A stretch of 5,210 bases of DNA from NCBI GenBank assembly GCA_002501855.1, contig DAOM01000011.1:1-5210 (forward strand), read 5' to 3'. Below, in pieces: positions 1-4,610 of the stretch (positions are counted from its first letter, which is position 1; every line of letters begins with the position of its first letter). A model generated the notes under the pieces. It was given only the letters and a program-made list of their open reading frames with translations, was not told the origin of the DNA and did not search any database. The stretch comes from Candidatus Nitrosopolaris nunavutensis (GTDB lineage: Archaea > Thermoproteota > Nitrososphaeria > Nitrososphaerales > Nitrososphaeraceae). The position numbers were made by a program, and so were the translations under genes.

Positions 1-539
1 TTACCCGATAGTTCATTTTTGAGAGAGGTAACACTCACATCATTCCCTTTGTGGTCAGGTATGTACGGAAGAATTTTTCGAATATTCACATTTGCGTTGA
101 TTCCGATTCCTATCACTGCATATTCAATACTACTGCCCTTGGTAGCAATATCAAGAAGTATTCCACAAACTTTCTTATGATTGATTAGAATGTCATTGGG
201 CCATTTTACTTTGGACTCCAGTCCTGTATTTTGAGCTATCGTGTCACATACTGCCAAAGCAGCTATGAATTTCAGAAGCGGACTCTTATTAGCAGGCATA
301 TTGGGCTTTAAGATAATCGATAACCATATTCCTCCACTCGGAGAAATCCATTTACTGTTTATTCTGCCTCTTCCCCTGTCTTGACGTTCAGCCAATATTG
401 CTGTGCCATTTACTGCTTCTAAATTGTTTTCAGCCAGATAGATTGCAAGCTCCTGGGTAGAGCCTAATTCCTCATAATAATAAATTTGTCTTCCAATCAA
501 TTTCGTTTTCATTTTTTTTCCGATGCTCTGCACGATCAC
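1..539 (-). CDS. birA: Biotin-protein ligase, single-domain, C-terminus cut by window edge
   Basis: Attaches biotin to a lysine of a carboxylase carrier protein through biotinyl-5'-AMP, in the cytoplasm. The minus strand is open from the start to the left edge. Counting from the internal ATG at 512 (170 residues visible), it carries the biotin/ATP loop QDRGRGR (44-50), KWPNDI (103-108), KKVCGILLD (113-121, with K114 matching the catalytic lysine 183 of E. coli BirA) and GIGINAN (135-141). The family is about 230-260 residues without a regulatory domain, so the C-terminal part is missing. There is no N-terminal helix-turn-helix, so it should be an enzyme only, not a repressor. I chose the GTG at 539, nine codons before the ATG at 512, because AAGGAGG (550-556) lies 10 bases upstream of it; the ATG at 512 has no ribosome site or TATA box at the usual distance. 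The likely target is the biotin carrier of an acetyl/propionyl-CoA carboxylase (inference). Function is very secure; the start is less so. Confidence 0.95.
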   Translation of the reverse strand, partial: MIVQSIGKKMKTKLIGRQIYYYEELGSTQELAIYLAENNLEAVNGTAILAERQDRGRGRINSKWISPSGGIWLSIILKPNMPANKSPLLKFIAALAVCDTIAQNTGLESKVKWPNDILINHKKVCGILLDIATKGSSIEYAVIGIGINANVNIRKILPYIPDHKGNDVSVTSLKNELSG

Positions 540-562
540 GCCACCACGTCCTCCTTAATCAT
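536..562 (-). other. Eight-codon mini-ORF in the birA leader, GTGA overlap
   Basis: An ATG at 562 opens the frame MIKEDVVA and stops at a TGA that shares two bases with the GTG at 539 (GTGA junction). AAGGAGG (550-556) lies inside it. A TATA-like ATATGTTAAT (583-592) is centred about 26 bases upstream of this ATG, so transcription may begin at or next to it. It could be a translated leader coupled to birA, or simply a 22-base leader that carries the ribosome site. Confidence 0.3.
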
Positions 563-582
563 TCTGCACGCTGATAATTGAC

Positions 583-592
583 ATTAACATAT
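583..592 (-). promoter_or_regulatory. Candidate TATA box for birA
   Basis: ATATGTTAAT read on the minus strand is centred near 587.5, which predicts a transcript start at about 561. It is weak and was found only by its spacing to the birA leader. Confidence 0.35.
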
Positions 593-723
593 CTGAAAAG
601 GTCCTCAACATCGCCGTCTATTGGTTAGTAGGACTTTTTCTCTAAGGCCTACGATAGGTTGTTTGCATTCAGCACACATCTGGAAATATGCAAGACGTTA
701 AAGCCGTTTGCATTTTGACCGAT

Positions 724-806
724 AATGTCGCGCTGCGGATGAACTACAGCTGCAGCTATGCGCTTATGCGACATTTGGCGTTGCGTTTAGATTTAAGAAC
801 AACGCT
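724..806. other. Structured GC-richer patch, candidate small RNA
   Basis: Two adjacent inverted repeats stand out from AT-rich surroundings. AATGTCGC (724-731) pairs perfectly with GCGACATT (768-775), and the enclosed loop holds the palindrome AGCTGCAGCT (748-757). GCGTTG (778-783) then pairs with CAACGC (800-805). The patch is too short and too poorly coding on either strand to be a confident gene. It lies directly downstream of a minus-strand TATA-like box at 885-892. It may be a small RNA or an mRNA leader. The competing coding readings are a plus ORF 688-822 (44 codons) and minus ORFs 756-863 and 764-841; none resembles a known protein. Confidence 0.35.
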
Positions 807-841
807 GCGACAGAAATGGTAATGCCTAACATTATCATCAT
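764..841 (-). CDS. Possible 25-residue hydrophobic peptide
   Basis: The frame begins with two ATG codons and continues as MMIMLGITISVAALFLNLNA, a run hydrophobic enough for one membrane span, then ends after five more residues. It lies in the region that a transcript from the TATA-like box at 885-892 would cover, about 20 bases after the predicted start. It overlaps the hairpins of the structured patch, which compete with the coding reading. No family is recognised and no ribosome site is evident. It is a small-protein candidate only. Confidence 0.15.
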   Translation of the reverse strand: MMIMLGITISVAALFLNLNATPNVA

Positions 842-884
842 TATGCCAAACCGAGTTTATCATATGCTATCAAACACGAATGAT

Positions 885-892
885 AGATAAAA
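885..892 (-). promoter_or_regulatory. Candidate TATA box in front of the structured patch
   Basis: TTTTATCT on the minus strand is centred near 888.5 and predicts a start near 862. An ATG lies at 863-861, opening a 35-codon frame that ends at 756. The spacing matches the better supported box of the membrane-protein gene at 1089-1295, but the product is unclear: small RNA, the 35-codon ORF, or the hydrophobic peptide. Confidence 0.35.
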
Positions 893-961
893 GGATATTG
901 TAAATTTATACTGAATATTGTTACTGAGACGTTTAATTTTGTCTTTTGATTATATTATTTG

Positions 962-968
962 AAAAAAA
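962..968 (-). terminator. T-tract, candidate terminator of the 68-residue membrane-protein gene
   Basis: The minus strand reads T7 about 120 bases after the stop at 1089 and about 40 bases after the 1008-1035 hairpin. Archaeal RNA polymerase can terminate at T-rich tracts. The distance from the stop codon makes this tentative. Confidence 0.3.
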
Positions 969-1088
969 GTTATGTTTCGTTTAATCTGACCAAAGATTTA
1001 CTTAGTTTTGCTGCGGGACCGACTAGATGCAGCAATATCGTGGACATAAAATTTTCATGTTACAGCCAACCTAATGTTGTTATCTGAA

Positions 1089-1295
1089 CTAAAAGACTTT
1101 ATTATACTGGACTTTATAGCAATGTAGAGCACCTAACTTGTTCTGACAGACTTGATGTATATTTGGCATAACATAATTTGATATAATAATGAATCCTCCT
1201 ACTACTGCTACTAGCGCTATTGCTACAAGTACGATGACTACAGGCTGTTGGACGGTGGTGGTCCTATGATCAGTGTTTGCTACACCGTTTAGCAT
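1089..1295 (-). CDS. Small single-span membrane protein, unknown function
   Basis: It encodes 68 residues. A polar head (1-17, Thr-rich TTTVQQ just before the membrane) is followed by one strongly hydrophobic helix (about 18-38, Val/Ile/Ala-rich with a Gly-Gly pair) and a tail of about 30 residues with two cysteines (C50, C59) and several lysines. The cysteines could form a disulfide or bind a metal if the tail is outside; topology is not clear from charge alone. I chose the ATG at 1295 rather than the in-frame TTG at 1316 because TTTTATAT (1319-1326, minus strand) is centred about 27 bases before that ATG, which fits a leaderless archaeal mRNA and leaves no room for the TTG. No family is recognised. 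The neighbouring region is non-coding, so it appears to be a single-gene unit. Confidence 0.7.
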   Translation of the reverse strand: MLNGVANTDHRTTTVQQPVVIVLVAIALVAVVGGFIIISNYVMPNIHQVCQNKLGALHCYKVQYNKVF

Positions 1296-1318
1296 ATGTA
1301 ATCTATACCTATTCAAAG

Positions 1319-1326
1319 ATATAAAA
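1319..1326 (-). promoter_or_regulatory. TATA box of the 68-residue membrane-protein gene
   Basis: TTTTATAT on the minus strand, centred at 1322.5, predicts a transcript start at about 1296, next to the ATG at 1295. This is the best spaced archaeal promoter in the window. Confidence 0.6.
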
Positions 1327-1737
1327 TCATCTGAAAAAAGACTAAACAGATAGGAAATAAATTTAACACTGACTTACCAAATTGTTACCTTCATTTCTAA
1401 AACATTTAGACAACTGGTTCAAATGTAAAGCTTACCTAGAACGTAATGAAGCAGAAAGCCGAATTCATGGCTTTTTTGTTAGAAGTGGTTCCTCAGTTTC
1501 TCTGGTTCTGGCAGGTGACATTGTCATTTTCAACTACGTCTTCGAGTCGATTAGCGGCTATCATTAAACGAAAGTCTTCTTGCACGGGTAGTTCGGCGAG
1601 CCTTCAAAGTGCAGACGCTATAAGTAATGAGGGTAGTGGGAGTGTTAGTTGCAGTTCCAAATCCCCGTAAAGTGGCCATTTCGTTTATCCTGGGAGTGGG
1701 AGAGACTTCCTTTTAGCGTATGTAACTTGATACGACT

Positions 1738-1771
1738 TCGTTATCACTATCACAATGGCATCCTATAACGA
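1738..1771. repeat. Inverted repeat, 7-bp arms
   Basis: TCGTTAT (1738-1744) and ATAACGA (1765-1771) are exact reverse complements around a 20-base loop, just left of a longer inverted repeat at 1782-1831. It may be part of the same regulatory or structured region. Seven-base arms can arise by chance. Confidence 0.3.
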
Positions 1772-1781
1772 CAATAGTAAC

Positions 1782-1831
1782 CTAGCGTTAAATGCCTTAT
1801 TTAAGTAACTTAACATTTTTTTAACGCTTAG
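1782..1831. repeat. Long inverted repeat with nested palindrome
   Basis: CTAGCGTTAAA (1782-1792) pairs over 11 bases with TTTAACGC-T-TAG (1820-1831), with one bulged T at 1828. In the spacer TTAAGT-A-ACTTAA (1801-1813) forms a second, nested dyad. The arms hold an uninterrupted 8-bp core that extends over the bulge. It could fold in RNA or act as a protein-binding site upstream of the moaD region. No gene explains it. Confidence 0.45.
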
Positions 1832-1934
1832 TATTGGTGGCGCTTAATCAAGCTGCTTAGCCCTTAACATTTAAAAATTATCGGATCAGTTTTGGAATCG
1901 GACCTTTTAGCATGCACGCTCTAGACAAAAAGAT

Positions 1935-2144
1935 TTGGAAGTGAAAGCAAATAATTTTATACACATCTTACCAAAAATAGACACTAACGTGACACATATA
2001 CGTGGACTAGCTAGATTGGAATATTACATTATGCCAGCAGATCCCAACAATTCTTTCATATGTAATCAGGTCGAACTATTCCATGTGAAGAATACACAAG
2101 TGGATTTTGATCGCGATGAAAAGACCCCCACGAATCGAAAATAA
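1935..2144 (+). CDS. Possible small protein upstream of moaD
   Basis: This is a 69-codon frame from a TTG, overlapping the start of moaD by 29 bases in another frame. A TATA-like TTTTAGCA (about 1904-1911) is centred near 27 bases before the TTG. The sequence is soluble and mixed in charge, with an acidic tail, and matches no family I know. The ATG at 2031 would give a 37-residue version. Since moaD itself has no clear TATA box at the right spacing, this frame or its transcript may lead the moaDE unit. A chance ORF is at least as likely. Confidence 0.25.
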   Translation: MEVKANNFIHILPKIDTNVTHIRGLARLEYYIMPADPNNSFICNQVELFHVKNTQVDFDRDEKTPTNRK

Positions 2145-2403
2145 AACCATTTCAACTATTAAGGTTAACGTGCTCTATTTTGCCCAAGTACGAGAAGCTA
2201 CTGGCATACGCGAGGAGGAAGTAATATTGGTAAAGGATTCAAGCGTAAACGACTTAATTTCAAAAATCGAGGAGAATCATCCCAGGATTCTGCGGCTCAA
2301 GGAAAATATTCAGTTAGCTGTAAATTGCAATATAGGTGGCAAGTATTTGTCTTTGAAGGAAGGGGATCAAATTGCAGTCTTCCCACCGGTAGCTGGAGGG
2401 TAA
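2116..2403 (+). CDS. moaD: Molybdopterin synthase sulfur-carrier subunit MoaD
   Basis: MoaD is a small ubiquitin-fold protein that carries sulfur as a C-terminal thiocarboxylate and, with MoaE, turns cyclic pyranopterin monophosphate into molybdopterin. The 95-residue product has the family's first strand and helix signature (VNVLYFAQVREATG, 17-30), a central helix (DSSVNDLISKI, 41-51), the strand LAVNCNIGGKYL (67-78) and the canonical end FPPVAGG (89-95), whose terminal glycine is adenylylated and thiolated. I chose the ATG at 2116; a TTG three codons earlier also fits. Residues 1-14 are a basic extension before the usual start of the fold, making it slightly longer than the common 80-90. 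moaE follows eight bases after the stop, so the synthase subunits are made together. The activating MoeB/Uba4-like enzyme is not in the window. Confidence 0.95.
   Translation: MKRPPRIENKTISTIKVNVLYFAQVREATGIREEEVILVKDSSVNDLISKIEENHPRILRLKENIQLAVNCNIGGKYLSLKEGDQIAVFPPVAGG
2395..2400 (+). promoter_or_regulatory. Ribosome-binding site for moaE inside the last moaD codons
   Basis: GGAGGG is the pair of glycine codons that ends MoaD and also a strong Shine-Dalgarno match, 11 bases before the TTG at 2412. It supports the TTG start over the far-upstream ATG at 2325. The spacing is a little long. Confidence 0.5.
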
Positions 2404-2411
2404 TAGTAGTC

Positions 2412-2876
2412 TTGTGTGGGGAACCTAAAGATAAACAGAATCGAGCGAGAAGGATCACGTCTGCAAAGATACATCCACATAAAATCCTAAATTCAGTGAA
2501 AGATAAGAATGCTGGAGCTACTGCTATATTCTTCGGAACTGTCCGAGAGCACAGTGAGATGGGCAAGATCATAGGGATGACCTATGAATCATATTTAGAA
2601 ATGGCAGAAGACAGAATGAAAAGGATCGAGAACAATCTCTCGCACAAATGGAACATCAAAAGAGTCAGGATGATTCATAGGATAGGAAACCTTTCAGTAG
2701 GGGACGTGAGTATAGCAGTAGCAGTTTCGGCGCCTCATAGATCTGAGGCATTTAGTGCGTGTCGTTACGCGATTGAAAAAATAAAACGGGAAGTTCCGAT
2801 CTGGAAGAAGGAAAGGATTGTTGGAGGGAAAGAGATATGGGTAAAAGGGCTAGATTCTAGAAAATACGGGGAATGA
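2412..2876 (+). CDS. moaE: Molybdopterin synthase catalytic subunit MoaE
   Basis: MoaE is the large subunit of molybdopterin synthase; it binds the pterin and receives sulfur from the MoaD thiocarboxylate tail. Taking the TTG at 2412, the protein has 154 residues, normal for the family. Key residues line up with E. coli MoaE at a constant offset of six: R45 in GTVREH (R39), H109-R110 in APHRSEAF (H103-R104), K125 (K119) and K132 in PIWKKE (K126). All look intact, so it should be active. The ATG at 2325 in the same frame would overlap moaD by 79 bases and add residues read from moaD sequence, so I rejected it; no ATG lies between it and the conserved core. It is in an operon with moaD, and the ribosome site lies in the moaD glycine codons. 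It converges with the moaC-moaB fusion gene. Confidence 0.95.
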   Translation: MCGEPKDKQNRARRITSAKIHPHKILNSVKDKNAGATAIFFGTVREHSEMGKIIGMTYESYLEMAEDRMKRIENNLSHKWNIKRVRMIHRIGNLSVGDVSIAVAVSAPHRSEAFSACRYAIEKIKREVPIWKKERIVGGKEIWVKGLDSRKYGE

Positions 2877-2900
2877 CAAGCATACCCGTTCCTAGATCCC

Positions 2901-2935
2901 CAGGTTCTAGCAGGTTTTTTCAAGGTTCGACCTGC
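2901..2935. terminator. Hairpin and T-tract between convergent moaE and moaCB
   Basis: The 62-base gap holds CAGGTT twice, 10 bases apart (2901, 2911), then GCAGGT (2910-2915) pairing with ACCTGC (2930-2935), with a tighter AGGT-TCG-ACCT dyad (2923-2933) inside. T6 (2915-2920) on the plus strand would suit termination of moaDE about 40 bases after its stop. The minus strand has no T-tract here, so moaCB may use the hairpin or read on. Confidence 0.5.
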
Positions 2936-2938
2936 AGA

Positions 2939-3847
2939 TCAGGAATGTTTGTGATTCTCTAAAACTTCAAAGGTATGATTTATACCTGGAAATAATGAAT
3001 CCAAGGATTCTGAAACCCCCTTTGCATTCCCGGGTAGATTTACTATTATTGTCTTTGCTCGAACACCCGCTACACCTCTTGATAGCATTGATGAAGGCGT
3101 CCTCCGTTGACCATGAGCCCGGAGTATTTCGGCCACGCCGAGAAGGTTTTTCTCTAGTATGTTCGAAGTTGCATCTGGAGTGACGTCACGTGAACCAATG
3201 CCTGTGCCGCCGCTAGTTAAAACCAGATCTACCTTCAATTCATCGCACAACATTGTCAGCTCTGTTTTAATCGTCCCAATATTGTCAGGGACCACTTTAT
3301 AATATGTTACATCGAAGCCTTCTTTTTTTAGCCTGTCCACAAGAAGTCTTCCAGATTGGTCTTGTCTCTTCCGTCTAGAATCACTTGTCACGAGCACTCC
3401 GGCTCTTAGCTTTCTGTCCGGGATTTGGTACATTTTGAGCCCTCCTTCTTTTTTTATGACTCTTATCGATTCTATAGAAATCGAATCGTCTACAGACTTT
3501 AGCATGTCATATATTGTCAATGCCGCTACTGCAGCAGAGGTCAGGGCTTCCATTTCGACGCCAGTTTTCCATATGCTTTTTACTTGAGTTATAACTTTGA
3601 CTGATTCTGTTCCAATTGTTACGCTTACTTTTACGTCATCTATCGGAATTGGATGACAATATGGTATCAAATCTGAAGTCCGCTTAGCCGCCATCGTCGC
3701 CGACACAGAGGCCGCATCGACGATGTTACCCTTCGGCGATTTTCCCTCTTTAATCAAGCGAATGGTTTGTTTACTCATAGTTACGGTAGCTTCCGCAATA
3801 GCTATGCGCAACGTATCTGGCTTATTGCTGACGTCAATCATCCCCAT
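2939..3847 (-). CDS. moaCB: MoaC-MoaB fusion: cPMP synthase plus molybdopterin adenylyltransferase
   Basis: One 302-residue chain joins two cofactor-synthesis enzymes. Residues 3-137 are MoaC, which forms cyclic pyranopterin monophosphate from the MoaA product: MIDVS (3-7), K39 (E. coli K51), PYCHPI with H65 (H77), VEMEALT with E98 and E100 (E112, E114), and TIYDMLK with D114 and K117 (D128, K131). A short linker leads to a MoaB/Mog domain (about 146-302), which adenylylates molybdopterin: SDSRR (155-159), D188 and D221 matching MogA D49 and D82, SGGTGIGSRDVTPDA (212-226) and NLPGN (270-274). Both active sites look complete; the usual KGD of MoaC reads KGN here. I took the ATG at 3847; a TTG at 3862 (five more codons) and an ATG at 3841 are alternatives. 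It converges with moaDE, which acts between its two steps. Confidence 0.93.
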   Translation of the reverse strand: MGMIDVSNKPDTLRIAIAEATVTMSKQTIRLIKEGKSPKGNIVDAASVSATMAAKRTSDLIPYCHPIPIDDVKVSVTIGTESVKVITQVKSIWKTGVEMEALTSAAVAALTIYDMLKSVDDSISIESIRVIKKEGGLKMYQIPDRKLRAGVLVTSDSRRKRQDQSGRLLVDRLKKEGFDVTYYKVVPDNIGTIKTELTMLCDELKVDLVLTSGGTGIGSRDVTPDATSNILEKNLLGVAEILRAHGQRRTPSSMLSRGVAGVRAKTIIVNLPGNAKGVSESLDSLFPGINHTFEVLENHKHS

Positions 3848-3968
3848 TTGGGTGGGCTTCAATGGATATTGACAAACACAAAATGGACAATATTAAATGT
3901 AGAGCTAACTTAGATGCTAGCGCAGTGCTTGTGTCTTTTTTGTTAATTCCTGTTAGCTGAGATGACAT
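3837..3968 (-). CDS. Possible 43-residue peptide overlapping the moaCB start
   Basis: The frame starts at an ATG and has a lysine/threonine-containing head, a hydrophobic stretch (about residues 17-36, rich in Leu, Ile, Ser) and a polar tail ending EAHPNGDD. Its end overlaps the first codons of moaCB in another frame. It could be a small membrane peptide translated ahead of moaCB, or chance. The candidate moaCB TATA box lies inside it, which argues against it. Confidence 0.15.
3890..3897 (-). promoter_or_regulatory. Candidate TATA box for moaCB
   Basis: TTTAATAT on the minus strand is centred near 3893.5 and predicts a transcript start near 3867, leaving a leader of about 20 bases to the ATG at 3847 or 5 to the TTG at 3862. 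No ribosome site is visible. It lies inside the weak ORF 3837-3968. Confidence 0.4.
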
Positions 3969-4021
3969 TAAGAACTCGAAACTATTGCCGATGGAAAGAT
4001 ACCGGATCTCGCGGAGTTACC

Positions 4022-4037
4022 ATATATCATGACATAT
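4022..4037. repeat. Near-perfect 16-base palindrome
   Basis: ATATATCATGACATAT is a dyad around TCATGA with one mismatched pair. It sits 37 bases past the stop of the two-span membrane-protein gene and about 175 bases before moaCB. It could be a regulator site or an AT-rich promoter element on the minus strand; nothing ties it to a specific gene. Confidence 0.3.
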
Positions 4038-4073
4038 CTTTCATAAACCGGGCCTACCCCGTATCATGCGGCT

Positions 4074-4313
4074 CTATAGGTGCAATTTTCTTGCTGCGTA
4101 GAATTCTTTAAGCTTGCTTAGTCCCATTATGAATAATAGCACTACTCCTACAGCTATTAGTGCTTGTATTGATGACATAATTAACTTATCAGATCTTTCT
4201 CCTCCTTTAAACAAGAGTTGTACTGAGGGTACAAGAGTTACGAGAAATGCTGCGACTGCAAATACCATTAGCCATATTATAGTAATAAATGCGATTAAAG
4301 CCGCCAGCCTCAA
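4074..4313 (-). CDS. Small two-span membrane protein, unknown function
   Basis: It encodes 79 residues. A first hydrophobic helix (about 3-28) begins almost at the N-terminus, followed by a charged loop (KGGERSDK, 36-43), a second helix (about 47-65) and a basic tail (K67, K69, R75, K76). The basic ends suggest both termini face the cytoplasm. The start is a TTG at 4313; the first in-frame ATG (4268) would cut the first helix. CTTTTATTTC (4338-4347, minus strand) is centred about 29 bases upstream, consistent with a near-leaderless transcript from this TTG. The plus-strand frame across the same bases is its antisense shadow. No family is recognised. It precedes moaCB on the same strand, but the 226-base gap and a separate candidate promoter for moaCB suggest independent transcription. 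Confidence 0.65.
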   Translation of the reverse strand: MRLAALIAFITIIWLMVFAVAAFLVTLVPSVQLLFKGGERSDKLIMSSIQALIAVGVVLLFIMGLSKLKEFYAARKLHL

Positions 4314-4337
4314 ACAGCCCGATATATGTACGTGTAT

Positions 4338-4347
4338 GAAATAAAAG
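4338..4347 (-). promoter_or_regulatory. Candidate TATA box of the two-span membrane-protein gene
   Basis: CTTTTATTTC on the minus strand, preceded by AACC as a possible TFB element, predicts a start near 4316, three bases before the TTG at 4313. Confidence 0.5.
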
Positions 4348-4429
4348 GTTATTCATTATTGCTAAGTATAGTTCAGAGTTTTAATAATGTCGCGCTGTGC
4401 AGCTGGGTCTAATTCAGCATCAGGGGGAT

Positions 4430-4585
4430 TTATGCTTCGTCATAGTCAGGACAGGCTGCGTTAAATGAGGAGTTTTTAGGGTCGTAAAATGCATCCATTG
4501 GATACGGGTACGCTGGGCATGTTAGGGAAAAAATCCCAACTGGGGCATGATATCGAAGAACACAGACACAAATCCAAAGTAGCAT
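4430..4585 (-). CDS. Possible 51-residue cysteine-containing small protein
   Basis: From the ATG at 4585 the frame has a hydrophobic N-terminus with two cysteines (MLLWICVCVL), then a Pro/Tyr-rich segment (TCPAYPYPMDAFYDP, 22-36) and an acidic end (CPDYDEA). C23 and C45 are further cysteines. The layout resembles a short anchored or exported protein, or a small metal-binding one; no family is recognised. The minus-strand sequence TATAAT (4611-4616) lies about 28 bases upstream, as in other leaderless genes here. An in-frame ATG at residue 30 would give a 22-residue form. A plus-strand 32-residue frame (4489-4587) covers the same bases and competes with it. Confidence 0.4.
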   Translation of the reverse strand: MLLWICVCVLRYHAPVGIFSLTCPAYPYPMDAFYDPKNSSFNAACPDYDEA

Positions 4586-4610
4586 AAGATTCCCTGATTG
4601 ATACTTTTGG

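Larger units (their letters stand above)
864..1088. other. AT-rich intergenic stretch with hairpin and T-tract
   Basis: No convincing gene is present. It holds a perfect 7-bp inverted repeat, TTGCTGC (1008-1014) with GCAGCAA (1029-1035), and a run of seven A at 962-968 that reads as T7 on the minus strand. Both lie downstream of the minus-strand membrane-protein gene ending at 1089, so this stretch probably holds its 3' end and termination region. The TATA-like box at 885-892 is also inside it. Confidence 0.5.
1327..1934. other. Long intergenic region, only weak conflicting ORFs
   Basis: Some 600 bases lie between the membrane-protein promoter and the next ORF. Overlapping frames are open here (plus 1382-1567 from a TTG, plus 1446-1670 from an ATG, minus 1493-1585 from a GTG) but they exclude one another and none looks like a known protein; the plus 1446 frame becomes serine-rich as chance frames often do. 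Two G-rich near-copies (GGGTAGTGGGAG near 1631 and GGGAGTGGGAG near 1691) and the inverted repeats described separately are the visible structure. It may hold regulatory sequence, a small RNA or decayed coding sequence. Confidence 0.5.

Noticed and set aside
688..822. Plus frame of 44 residues over the structured patch
   Set aside because: It has no promoter or ribosome site, matches no family, and its sequence is better explained by the inverted repeats.
1296..1316. Longer membrane protein from the TTG at 1316
   Set aside because: The TATA box at 1319-1326 would then lie right against the start codon, so the transcript could not include it.
1405..1440. tRNA-like GGTTCAAAT motif
   Set aside because: The flanking bases do not form a T-stem and no acceptor or anticodon arms are found around it.
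2325..2411. Longer MoaE from the ATG at 2325
   Set aside because: The extra 29 residues are read from inside moaD and precede the normal start of the MoaE fold; the TTG at 2412 has a ribosome site.
2297..2572. 91-codon minus frame
   Set aside because: It lies antisense to moaD and moaE, both of which have family motifs.
2995..3183. 62-codon plus frame
   Set aside because: It is antisense to the MoaB domain of the fusion gene, whose catalytic motifs lie on the minus strand.
4114..4344. 76-codon plus frame
   Set aside because: It is antisense to the two-span membrane protein; its Thr/Asn/Ser-rich composition is what an antisense reading of hydrophobic codons gives.
4521..4540. Short inverted repeat GTTAGGGA/TCCCAAC around A-tract as terminator
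   Set aside because: It has a bulge, lies inside both candidate small ORFs, and no gene ends just before it.
4489..4587. Plus frame of 32 residues (begins MHPLDTGTLGMLGKK)
   Set aside because: It looks protein-like and cannot be excluded, but it has no TATA box at the right spacing, while the overlapping minus frame does.
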